Assembly: GCA_000729835.1 (NCBI GenBank)
Contig: JFHB01000054.1
Location: 1 to 64,000 of the forward strand
From: Atkinsonella hypoxylon
Taxonomy: Eukaryota; Ascomycota; Sordariomycetes; Hypocreales; Clavicipitaceae
Reading direction: 5' to 3'
DNA length: 64,000 nucleotides
Part shown: in pieces, positions 1 to 10,479 of the stretch
Layout: every line of letters starts with the position of its first letter
Numbering within the stretch: position 1 is the first letter of the stretch
Made by a program: the position numbers and the translations under genes
Notes under the pieces: generated by a model
The model's database searches: none
What the model saw: the letters and a program-made list of their open reading frames with translations, nothing else
Told to the model about the DNA's origin: nothing

Positions 1-239
1 AATAGACTGCCTATAGAGTAAATTTCTATAGCCTATAGAACTAGTTAGCCTCTATAGAGCTACTTCTAGCCTCTTCTATTCCTTTTATAGAAAATCTACT
101 ACTATTATTCTTTTCTTTTAGTAGTTTAGAATTATTAATTCTAGTAAACCTAAATAGTTTATTCTAAGAAAAGAATAATAATAGTAACTATACTTAAGCT
201 ATAATACTACTACTATTTAAACCTAAAGAAGAATATATT

Positions 240-1730
240 GCTTCTAATATATATATTAATTATAATAATAGTTCTAACGCTAAAAGTAAAGGTTTTAAGT
301 TTAAGGAGTAGAAATATAACTATAAAGGTAATATAGTAGCTATAGAGCTAAATAATATTAAAACTTATTTTATATTACTTAATTTCTACTGCTTATATAG
401 CACTTTTAGTAGGCCTAGAAGTGCTAAGAGCACCCTAAAAGTTAATAAGTTTATCCTTAGTACTATTTCTATAGAAATTAAAGATAATATTAATATTACT
501 AATATAAAGCCTATTATAGAAAACTATAGTTAGTATTGCTATACTAATAGAGCTAAAGAAAAGGTATAGAATATAGAAAATACTATCTATACTTATACCT
601 ATAAATTTGCCCTTAAAGGCAGTATAATAGATAAAACTAGTATTAAGGTCTCTAAAGATAATATATATTACTTACTCTAGTAGAATATAGTAATATATAT
701 CTTTAGAATTTATAATAACTATAAAGTAAAGCGCTAAAACTAGCAATATAAAGGTAAGAATGCTAAAGTATCTATAGGTAACGCTAAAGTAGCTAGAAGA
801 GGCAAGATATAGGTAAAAGCAGTAGCTACTATATACTATAGTAGCAATATAGTAAAAAGAGGTAAAAAAACTATTACTATAGATTTATTTACTAGTTTAC
901 TGTTATAGGTAGTATTACTTACTATTTACTTCTCTAATAAATTTAGCAGAATTAATAGCACTATTATAGGTACCTTAGCTAGCATTAGCTATATAGACTT
1001 ACTCTTTATTCTATTAGCTAAGGTATAATTCTAGAGCTAGTATAATAGTTTTCTTTAGAAGAAGTATAAATTTAACGCTAAAGAAATAATTAAAGCCTAT
1101 CTTAAGAACACTTCTATAGATAGTAATACTATATAGAAGCAACTTAACCTCTATATTGCTAAAATTAATAAGTTAAATAAAAAGATTAATTAGGTTAAAA
1201 TAGAGGCTAAAGAAGGTTTATTTAATAAGTAGTTTAATAAATTATAGCTTACTATCTATAGTATATATAACTAACTAAATAGTATAAGTTAATTTAATAA
1301 AGGTATTAATAATATTATTAATAAAAATAAAACCTTACTAAAGGTTATTAATAATATTAATATACTGTAGGCAGAAAATAAACGCTTATAACATAAAATT
1401 AACTATATTTATATAGACTTCTTAGAACACTTAACTAACTAGCCTATTGCTATATAAAGCCTCTTTAGTAATAGATTTAGCACTATTTAATATAGAAAAA
1501 GTGCTTAGTTTATACTAATTAACCTATCTTTAATATATTTCTCTCTATTAATTCTATAAAAGATACTTTCTACAGTAAAGCTAATGCTAACTAAGATAAA
1601 AACGCTAACTAAAAGGCTAGCTATAGGTAAACTAGTAAAAACACTTATTAAGCGTAAAACTAGCGCTTTTTAGGTAAAACTCTCTCTAAAGCTACTAGAA
1701 ATATTCTTTAGCTTTACTTTTTAGAGAGAA
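240..1730 (+). pseudogene. RIP-degraded long reading frame, unrecognised (probably transposon-borne)
   Basis: One plus-strand frame (in phase with base 399) stays readable for about 1.4 kb if amber and ochre codons are ignored. Nearly all interruptions are TAG, with a few TAA, as expected when CAG, CAA or TGG codons are hit by RIP. The conceptual product is Lys/Ile/Asn-rich. It has a hydrophobic middle (around 880-1030) and a heptad-like, coiled-coil-looking stretch (around 1150-1420). I see no reverse transcriptase, integrase or DDE motif and do not recognise the family. It is probably an accessory ORF or a recombinase/transposase of a degraded mobile element. The boundaries are approximate because neither a start nor a natural stop can be assigned. 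Confidence 0.45.
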
Positions 1731-2739
1731 CTAATAGCTTACTATAACTAACTAACAATTTACTGCTATTACTAATGCTTAAGGATTAAAATAAGCTGTA
1801 TATATATAAAGAAATACACTAAAGAGATCTAATAGAAAATTTACTTTAATATAGATTAATTTTTAATACTTTTAACACTATATAGAACGATTTTACATAA
1901 GGAATATACTATATAGATTTAATAAATTAGCTTTATTATATAAGATTAATTTATAGAATTTAATATTATCTAGGATAATTTTACGTAACTTTACTTATAT
2001 ATAGGTTATAGAATAAGCTTTAACGCTCTATTAGGTTTAAGGAAATCTATTAATTTAATATATAGATTTAATAGTTACTAGATTATAAGTGTAATTTAGG
2101 TATTATAAGTGTATAGAGAAAAATGTATAAATATAGCAACTTACACTGTAGATTGCACTACAACAATAATAATATATACTTACGCAATAAAATAATAACT
2201 ACCTTTCTGCACCTTTTATAACAGCTAAATTAATAAGTTATTTAGTTTAATCTAATATACCTTCTAATAACTAATAAATTAATTTTAGAACAGCTAAAAC
2301 AGCTAATCTTTTTTATAGAGGCAGCACTTATTACAGAATAATTCTATAGACCTATAGGTTATTAGTGTATATAACTGCAATTATATATAAGTAGTTAGAA
2401 GCAACACTTAAGTAGTTAGATTGAACTATTAATAATTATTCACTAGAACACTATTACTAAATGCTCCTTACAGAAGCTCTTACAACTCCTCTTACGATTT
2501 ATTGCATAACCTGTTGAATCCGACAACCTATTGTCACTTCCGACAAACCCACGTCGGATCCCACCGTAACAACTATATTATAAGCAGAAGAGCAACTAGG
2601 AATGCAGATATACCTGTTTATCCTTCTTAATATAGACGCTTTATTGTCTAGTTAGGCATCTTCTAATTAATCTTATTAGCAACAGCTTATACAATATACC
2701 TTATACTTAATATAGCAACTATAGGATCACCTAAACATT

Positions 2740-3410
2740 AGAGAATGAATTTAAACTGCGCCTTTGCGACTAGGTTATAACTAATAACTCTATTATTATT
2801 ATTATTAAATTACGCTAGAAAGCTAGAACCCCTGCTTAGTAACTAATCCACCGTGGAAAAACCCTGTAGCAGGGAGGAAAACCCTAGTGCTTCTATAGTA
2901 AACGCTGCTGCAGGGCCTAAGTGGCCCTAGCAAGGTCCCTGTTATAAACAGTAGGTGCTCTGCCGCGCTAGGCTAACAGCTACGGCAGCGTTGCTAGATG
3001 TGTATGTGTGCGCCTGTGCGTATGTTTAGGTAGTAGGGGAGGGGGGGGGGGGGGAAGTAAGGAGCCTTCAGCCCTGCTGCGCTAGTAGCGTCCCAGCGCC
3101 GCCCTGCGGCTCTCACTATTGCTATTAGCTGCTATATAGTTGTGTACGTTATTAACTAGTTAGGTTAGGTAGAAGTGAGAACGCCTAGGCCGGTTGCAAC
3201 CTAGTGCTAGCAAGCCTAATTCACTTACGCCTCTAGGACTGCTGCATTAGGCAGGAGGTAAGCTAAAGCCCCTTAGTAAGTAAGTTAAAGCGTATATACT
3301 ATAGGCCCCTAGGGTTGCAGTTTAGTGCTGTACTAGTCCCTGCCTACCTATAGATTATAGACTAAGTTTAACTTTACTTACTAGAGTAAGCTAGCTATAA
3401 CTATAAGTAG
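2740..3410. other. GC-richer island inside the RIP block
   Basis: About 0.7 kb of markedly higher GC sits between two AT-saturated stretches. It includes a G-run at 3036-3054 broken by a single A. CG dinucleotides and CCCTG/CAGGG motifs persist here while they are almost absent on either side. No open frame of useful length is present on either strand. It could be a more recent insertion, the remnant of an unduplicated sequence that escaped RIP, or a GC-rich non-coding part of an element. I cannot identify it. Confidence 0.4.
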
Positions 3411-4252
3411 AGGGGGTTCCTCTAGATTTATATTCTTTTCTTCTTCTTCTTCTTCTTCTAAGCCTTCTCTTTTATATATCTCTTCTAAAACCCCTTAGGC
3501 TAAGCCTCTAGCTAGTCTCTATATAGTAGCGCTATATAGCTGTAAGCTAATTACTTCTCTTTTTTATTAATTTTTTTTGCTAATTTTTTTTCTATTATAT
3601 AGAAATAGCTTCTTAACTCTACTCCCTTACTGCTTCTATAGGTTCTTTGCTCTATCCTTATCCTTTATCTATTTTAACCTAAGTTAAAGAAAAAATTTTA
3701 TTAAATTTTTTTTAAATTTTTTAAAAAAATACCTAAGAATTCTGCTGTTCTAGCTCTATACTAGCACTATAATATAATAGAAGTAGAGAAGAGAATTACT
3801 AACGCCCTTAAGGGCATCCTAAAGGAGCTATAGCACTAGACTGTTGTTATAGTAGGCCTAGCCTAGGCCTTAACGTATAAAGCAACTAACTAAGGAGGAT
3901 TAGTAGCTAAATAAGCCCCTCTAGGTTCTGCCTTAGGGGCAGTATAAAGATAGCTATACTATAAGATAAATAAAACTATACCCTTACTGTATATTTATCT
4001 TAATTCTATACTATATCTATATATATTCTGCCTTATAGTATATCTTAGTCTATATATAGGTTATACCTAGAGCTGTTCCCTAGGTTAATCTACTAGTAGA
4101 GTAGTAGCTTAGCGCTTTTAGTTTAGTCCCTAAAGTATAGTTTATTTCTCTTCTCTCTATCTCTTTAAAGCTATTCTACTAAGTAGAATTGCAAAAGTTA
4201 GCCTATATTAAGGACCTATCTAACTAGTGTAGCTACTAGCTTTAGGGCGTTA

Positions 4253-4257
4253 AGGGC
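4253..4257. repeat. Target-site duplication, left copy (AGGGC)
   Basis: The five bases AGGGC directly precede the left LTR. The identical five bases directly follow the right LTR at 10443-10447. A 5-bp duplication is the usual size for Copia integrases, and the match fixes both outer ends of the element. Confidence 0.85.
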
Positions 4258-4759
4258 TATCAAAAAGGAGATAGAAGAGATAACAGAAGAGAGAGAAGAT
4301 GAAGAAGCTTCTAGTGTGTAGAAGAGTGTAAATTGCTTGCTCGATTCCTCTAACTTAGGAGGGAGGAAGCGGCCTATATATAGCTAATTCTAAGAGAGGA
4401 AGAAAGAGAAGAGAAGAAGGAAAAACAAGAAGGGGGATAGCTAGATACCCGAAAATCCTGCAGCTTATAGAGCGAGAGAATTCCAAGAGATACTAAGTGA
4501 TCTGTTACACTGCCTCTATAAGAGGGGCTAATATTGGTGTGTATAAAGCTCTATAACAAAGGAAAGATAACAGACTAGATAACCCCTATTGTATTCTATC
4601 CTAGTCTACTACACCTACTTGTTTTCTACACTTAGTTGTTGTAACTAAGTTCCTTTGTTGTGCTACTGTTAGAGTAGTTGTGCTGGTACTAGCTGTTAGA
4701 GCTAATGTTACATAAAGTTAGCAATGTTAGTATTGCTAGTGTTAAAGCTACTTTTAACA
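4258..4759 (-). repeat. 3' LTR of the Copia element (left copy)
   Basis: A 502-bp direct repeat of 9941-10442 with no gaps. About 35 positions differ between the two LTRs and, by eye, every one is a transition. Most differences in the last 100 bases place A or T in this copy where the other has G or C, so this copy is the more heavily mutated at that end. On the minus strand it is the downstream LTR. Confidence 0.9.
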
Positions 4760-4770
4760 TACCCCCCTAG
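4760..4770 (-). other. Polypurine tract of the Copia element
   Basis: On the minus strand a run of six G flanked by purines (CTAGGGGGGTA) ends exactly at the start of the 3' LTR. This is the expected position and composition of the plus-strand primer for reverse transcription, and it confirms the minus-strand orientation. Confidence 0.75.
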
Positions 4771-4799
4771 ATAGGTTGTTAGTTAACAAGCTATCTATT

Positions 4800-7700
4800 C
4801 CTCTTTAGAGTCTTTAAGCTCTTTAAGCTTAACAAGACTTTCTACATCTATAAGACTAAGTTAATTACGGAAGGTAATAAATTTCTGACTAATAAGAGCT
4901 TTAGTAAGTCTATTAGCAACTATATCTGCTGTTAGTGTATAAAATAGCTAGAAGAGGCCTTCTTTATAGGCCTAACGAAGCTAACAGTTGTGAACATTAA
5001 TGTGTTTTAAAGCAGTCTTGATTTAAGGAATATTAAGAGTTACAAGATAAATTGTCTAAAGGTTATTACATTAGATAACAGAGGGTTAGTTGCTAATATC
5101 TAGCTTAAGACCTAATTAGTTAAGAAGCCTAAATATAGAGATTAAGTCTTTTGCTGTTGTAGAAAGAGCTAGAAGCTCTGCTTCTGTAGAGGAAGTTGTA
5201 ACTGTAGGTTACTTAGTTGCTTGCTAACTAATTGCTCCACTAAAGAGACTAAAGAAAGAGCCTTATAACAATTTATAGGTTTCTTTATTATTAGCGTAAG
5301 CAGCATTAGAAGCTACTACAAGCTCTTGTTGCTGGAGGTTGCTATTAGAGAATTAAATAGCAAGAAATTAAGTAAGAAAGAGGTAGATAACTACTTCTAT
5401 AGCTACTTTATAGTGGTATTTAGAGGGATTCTAAAGGTGCTTAGAGAGTCTAGATACAGCAAGAGCTATATCTAGCCTTGTTATTGTGGAAGGGTAGTTA
5501 ATAGAACCAATAAGCTTCTAATACTAGTATATCTGTTAAGAAGAGGCTTATTGCTAGTTCCTTTTAAGTTGTTGTTCTAGAATTAGGTAGATTTTCTTAG
5601 GTATCTTTCTAGAGAGAAATTCGTTAGCGATTTTCTCTATATAAGAGTCTTATAAAAGCTAGGTCTTTTAAAGCTTTTAATTGCAGATAATTTAAATTCT
5701 AAGAAACTACTTTAAATCCCCTAGGATCTTTATCTTATAACTGTCTTAAAGTCCTTATGCAATTCCTTGTGCCTTATTCCTGTTTTTAGATTAGAAGATA
5801 AGTACAATATTATCTATAAAGTAAAAGATAACTACTATATCTAAAATTATAATATAAGGGTCTTCTGTAACTACCTATAGTTGTAGTCTTTAAAGAGTTA
5901 AAGAGAGATCTTTCTGCTAAAGATAGAGGGACCTCCTTAGGCTATATAGAGCTCTAAGAAGCAATAAAGCCTATTCTAGTTTCTTAAATCTATTAGGATA
6001 ATTAATGTAAATAGTTTTATCTTAAAGACTATTAGTAAAGGCAGAGACAGCGTCTATTTAGATAGAATTAAGGTCGAATTTCGTTAGAATTGCTATAAGG
6101 ATTTAAAAGAATCTAGCTGTAAGGGTTGCTGCATAAGTCTCTTTTAAGCTTATAGGTTAAAGGTCTTCTCTTACATAGATTCTAGCTTTAAATTAAGTAA
6201 GGTATCCGTACTTATTAAATTTATACTTAAAGACCTAGGTAAGAGGAATTAGCTTGTATCTAGTAGAAAGGTCTATAACTAGTGTTAGTTAAAAGGTTCC
6301 TTTTTCCTAGTTATTGTTAAATTCCTTTATTGCTGCCTCTTTAAACTTATTAACAAATTAGTGTTATTGTAGCTCTTTCTAGTTCTTAGGTTTAAGGGGA
6401 AGAGTTTATCGATAAAATCTTTCCTTTATACCTAGTAGGAAGCTACTAGTAAAGGTAAAGTTAGAAGAATTATAGGTAGCTAGTCTTACTAACCTATAAG
6501 GGTTAGTTAGTTGTAGAAGCTGTTAAAGAGACTAAAGCTCTAGACTTAGTGTTAGTAACTAGGAAGGTTCCTGTTGTTAAAGAGGTTCCTTATCTATAGA
6601 GAGTTCTATAGAGGAAGTAAAGTCTTAGTATTCTTCTAGGTTTAAAATAGGTAGAAGCTGCACTTCTATAAGTGTAGTTAGTTAAAAGTCTTTAAATTTA
6701 AAGGTTAATTTAATGTATACTAGAAGCTAGATTTAAACCTCTTATTCTTGCTAAATAGGTTGCTTTTTGTGTAGATTATAGAAGGAAGATTCGTTAAAAG
6801 TAATGTCTCTTACTCTTTTAATCTTATTTTTCATTAGAATCTAGATGCAGAAGATGTTTAAGGAATTATAACTAACTAGGTAACTAATCTCTATATAGAG
6901 TAAAGTTTTAAGTTCTTATTTAGCTGTGTTCTTAAGAGCTTCTGTTGTAAGAGGATAAGCTCTATAACTAAAGGCTTTAAGGAAAGAGATATCTAGCTTA
7001 AGGAAGCTAGAATATCTAGTATCCTTATTGTTTTTAGAAAGCTAAGTGTAGAATACCTAAAAAGGGGTCTTCTAATCTATGCCTTATTAAGGGGTTCTAT
7101 TGTATAAGAACGTTACTGTTTTCTAGAGTTTAGGCTATAATTTAAAAGGCAAATTTAAGGAAAGCTATAAGGTTCTAGCTTTAGTAGCTATTATACCCCC
7201 TAATCTTTTAGCTTAACTGTTTTAGGCTAAGGTATATAGTGCTGTTAGCTTATCTTTAATTCCTTATTGCTAGATCTAGGTTGTATAGTCTTGTTAAAGA
7301 CCTCTTTTGTTATCTTAATAGATAATACAGATATCTAGTTGCTACTGTCTCTTTATGTAGTTGTTAAAGACTTTAAGCTTTAAGACTAACTCTTGTTAAG
7401 TTAAAGAAAACAAAGGATAATACGTAATTATCTTTATAAAATCATCCTTAATTAGGAGAGCTAAATTAGAACTATTGTATTCTTGTTCTAGCTTAAAGAT
7501 ATCAATAAAGACTTTCTAGAAAGGCCTAGGACTAGAGCCTAAAGGAGGTTCCCTATTGATTTTCCTAGTTGCTTTTAAAAGAGAATAAGCTTTATATTTA
7601 ATTTTTGTAAATCCAGTAACCTTAGCTCCTATAGTTGCTTCTACTAGGTGTTTAAGAGCTTCCTTATTAGAATACCCTAATCGTTAATGCTATAGGTCTA

Positions 7701-9200
7701 CTAAAGCTAAGGAAGTTAAAAAGGAACTAATAGGTTAATTGTTAATTTCGTTAAATTTAATAGTTAGTTACCTGTAGTTCCTTATTGTTTAGAAGAGGTT
7801 GCTTAAGTCTTTTGTAACTTAACCTATCTTTAGATTCCAGTTGTATCTAGCTTATAGAAGCTTATCTAGGCTTGCTATATTGGTGTAGAATGTAGAAACG
7901 AAGGCAACCTGTTGAAGTTAGAAGAGTCCTTTGTTAGTTCTAATAAGAACGCGGCTGTATCCTAGAATAGAAAGGCTTAAATCTTCAGCAAAGATCTATT
8001 GTGTTGTTATAGCTTCCTTATAATCTAATAACCTATCTAGGTTATTAGTTATATAGATGTTAGAGCTAGAATCAAGAATCTAGGAGTCCCTTAGAGGATA
8101 AGGGGTATTAGAATTGCTAAAAGAAGAAGATAGATTAGCAAAGGCAGAACTAATAACTAGATTTAAGGAAGAAGAAGAAGAGGATCCCTTAGGAAGAACA
8201 TTATTGCTAATAGATAGGTTATCTCTTTTTAATGTGTATATTATCTTCTTTATAGACTTATCGTTCTTAAGTTTTTATTAAATAGATTTAATAGTCTTCT
8301 CGTTAGGTTTCTAGTCTTTTGGTCTATTGTTGCTCACTAAGTAATAACACTTATTATACTTATAAGGCTTTCTATAGATGCATATAGGATTTGAATTTGA
8401 ATTTAAATTTGAATTTAGTGGATTTAGCTGTTTTAAAGAAGAAGGAGTTTTCTAGTCCTAGAAGCTAGCAAAGGATCTGTTGTTATTAGCCTTTATTTAG
8501 CTTTCAAAAAGATCCGCAATTTAGTAGCTATCTAGTATCTTTTCCTTCCAATTAGGCTTATTAGAGATCGATTTATCTCTAATTCTGTTGTGCTAATAGG
8601 TTAAAAAGGAAGGGTTAATTTACTGAACAGCATTAAGGAAGTCTAAAGTTAGCTAAAGATTGTAGGTATCTAGAAGATTAATTTACTGTACTTCTAAGAG
8701 TACCTTCTTATAGGAAGTAATAAATTCCTTTATCTTAGTTCTAGAGGGGCTCTTTAATATAGCTTTATATTAAGAGAGTACTTCTTTTTTGTTGTTCTAA
8801 GATGTTAGCTTTAATCGTTGTTAAAGAAGAAGGATCTACTTAGCAATATTGTGCTTGTAGCTAATAGTTTTGTAGTAGTTACTAACCGTTTTAACTATCT
8901 ATTATTAGATGCTGTTAAGGGCCTTCTTCTAGTTGTAGTAGTCTTAGATCTTTATTTAATATTGTATATAGAGGAACTATAGAATAGAGAATTTGTAGTT
9001 GTTTAAATCTCTTACTACAGTAACCTTTTTGTTAATATCCTTAGGTATTAGTTCTTATAGCTTAGTTAGTTCCTCTTTATCGTCCTCTGCTGGATCTAGG
9101 TAGCTCTAGACTCCTTCGTTTATTGCGTATTTTTCGATAACTAAAATCTAATAATTCTAGTCTCTTGCTGTACAAAGTTAGTATTAAGCTGTTAATCCGA
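4800..9200 (-). pseudogene. Copia gag-pol remnant
   Basis: This is the degraded coding region of the element, read leftward. Near 8330-8382 a frame gives a Cys...Lys-Pro...Lys-Cys-Tyr-Tyr-Leu stretch resembling the gag zinc knuckle. At 5797-5820 the frame reads Phe-Ile-Asp-Asn-Ile-Val-Leu-Ile, which is the Copia reverse-transcriptase box F/Y-V-D-D-I with Val-to-Ile and the second Asp-to-Asn, each a single G-to-A change. Integrase should lie between (about 6.3-7.8 kb) and RNase H left of RT, but I could not place their motifs with certainty. Stops occur throughout, and the outer limits are approximate. Confidence 0.7.
8391..8418. repeat. Short AATTTG repeat in the gag region
   Basis: About four imperfect copies of a 6-bp GAATTT-type unit lie just upstream (on the minus strand) of the gag cysteine stretch. 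It is probably a slippage-expanded linker. Confidence 0.5.
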
Positions 9201-9570
9201 GCTCTGTAGTAGAATCTATAGTGAAAATCCAGTAGATTAATCAATAAAGAATCCGTAGTAGAAATCCGTTTTATAATTAGAGTTAAATTCGCTGTAGAAT
9301 TCGTTGTTAAAGTTAGTGTAAATTTAAGACTAAAAATTGATGTTGTACTTTGCTGTTAGATTTAAAACTAATGCCGAAAGAAAATCAAGAAGTTAATTTA
9401 AGGGATTTATTCTATTTTTAAAGACGAATTTAGAACAGAAGTTAGATTTTAAATTGGAGCAAAATCCGTGGTAAAAATCAGGGCGCTTTTAGTAGCGTAA
9501 CTGCTTGACTTATTGTTAAATTGTTGCGAGTGTTATCTCTTCAAAAGGGTTGATAACTGACTTCCTCTGC

Positions 9571-9601
9571 TAACCCTCTAGGGTTAGGGTTAGGGTTAGG
9601 G
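9571..9601. repeat. Interstitial telomere-type repeat with inverted half
   Basis: Three and a half tandem TTAGGG units (9581-9601) lie inside the Copia element, between its gag region and its right LTR. Immediately to their left is TAACCCTCTA (9571-9580), so that TAACCCT-CTA-GGGTTA forms a small palindrome. TTAGGG is the telomere unit of most filamentous ascomycetes. The position inside a defined element argues against a chromosome end. Confidence 0.7.
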
Positions 9602-9639
9602 TCAGGATTAATATTACGTAATTAATATTAAAGAGGTTG

Positions 9640-9772
9640 TTATTGTAGTGGATAACGGAGAAAATGTTATTGTTGTTAATAACGAGAAAAGATGTTATCG
9701 TTGTTGATAACGAGAAATTTGTTATCGTTATTAATAACGAGAAAGTTGTTATTGTTGTTAATAACAGGGAAA
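9640..9772. repeat. Tandem hairpin-forming repeat in the element leader
   Basis: About four diverged copies of a roughly 35-bp unit. Each contains GTTATY-GTTGTT-RATAAC, an inverted repeat able to fold into a short stem, followed by a GAGAAA-type spacer. They lie between the primer-binding site and gag, the part corresponding to the 5' leader of the genomic RNA, where packaging and dimerisation signals of retroelements usually reside. Confidence 0.6.
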
Positions 9773-9927
9773 TTACGTAGTATAGTGCGAAGCACGTAAC
9801 TGTGTAATAAAAAGAGTGTTATTAAAGATACTAGGTATCTATAATAACAGAATAATGTAAATAGCTTTAGGGAGCTAAAGAAGATAACAGAGTTATTAAA
9901 AAGGTAAAGATACTAAAGAAGGGCAAA

Positions 9928-9940
9928 CTAGGCTTATAAC
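9928..9940 (-). other. Primer-binding site (initiator tRNA-Met anticodon arm type)
   Basis: Directly inside the 5' (right) LTR the minus strand reads GTTATAAGCCTAG. The complement of a fungal initiator tRNA-Met anticodon arm, as I recall it, is GTTATGAGCCCAG; the two differences are transitions (G-to-A and C-to-T). Priming by an internally cleaved half of initiator tRNA-Met is characteristic of Copia-type elements. The tRNA comparison is from memory. Confidence 0.6.
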
Positions 9941-10442
9941 TATTAAAAAGGAGATAGAAGAGATAATAGAAGAGAGAGAAGATAAAGAAGCTTCTAGTGT
10001 GTAGAAGAGTGTAAATTGCTTGCTTAATTCCTCTAACTTAGGAGAGAGGAAGCAGCCTATATATAGCTAATTCTAAGAGAGAAAGAAAGAGAAGAGAAGA
10101 AGGAAAAACAAGAAGGGGGATAGCTAGATACCCGAAAATCCTACAGCTTGTAGAGCGAGAGAATTCCGAGAGATACTAAGTGATCTGTTGCACTACCTCT
10201 ATAAGAGGGGCTAATATTGATGTGTGTAGAGCCCTATAACAAAGGAAAGATAATAGACTAGATAACCTCTGTTGTATTCTATCCTGGTCCACTACACCTA
10301 CTTGTTTCCTACACTTAGTTATTGTAACTAAGTTTCTTTGTTGTGCTACTGTTAGAGTAGTTGTGCTGGTACCAGCTGTTGGAGCTGATGTTGCATGAAG
10401 TTAGCGATGTTGGTATCGCTGGTGTTAAAGCTACTTTTGACA
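9941..10442 (-). repeat. 5' LTR of the Copia element (right copy)
   Basis: A 502-bp direct repeat of 4258-4759, collinear without gaps. Its right-hand 100 bases keep more G and C (for example GGTACCAGC, and ATGTTGCATGAAG) than the other LTR, so it shows the better-preserved sequence there. As the upstream LTR on the minus strand it would have carried the promoter. Confidence 0.9.
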
Positions 10443-10447
10443 AGGGC
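10443..10447. repeat. Target-site duplication, right copy (AGGGC)
   Basis: Identical to 4253-4257 and immediately outside the right LTR. Confidence 0.85.
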
Positions 10448-10479
10448 TGTTCTAATATCTCTAGGGTTTTTTAGTAGAG

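Larger units (their letters stand above)
4258..10442 (-). mobile_element. Full-length Copia-type LTR retrotransposon, RIP-inactivated
   Basis: This is a 6,185-bp element with two direct 502-bp LTRs, flanked by a 5-bp AGGGC duplication. It is transcribed on the minus strand: the primer-binding site lies just inside the right LTR (9928-9940), and a G-rich polypurine tract abuts the left LTR (4760-4770 on the complement). The LTRs start TGTYAAAAG on the coding strand and end in TA, where CA is expected. Inside, a gag-like cysteine stretch lies at about 8330-8382, and the reverse-transcriptase active-site box lies at 5797-5820. The gag-pol order (gag right, RT left), the 5-bp duplication and the half-tRNA primer fit Ty1/Copia rather than Gypsy. 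Every frame is broken by RIP-type stops, so the element cannot move autonomously. Confidence 0.9.

Noticed and set aside
9571..9601. Chromosome end / telomere
   Set aside because: The TTAGGG units are internal to a retrotransposon that has both LTRs and matching target duplications, so this is not a terminus.
9640..9772. CRISPR-like array
   Set aside because: The repeats are adjacent and diverged without unique spacers, and the genome is eukaryotic.
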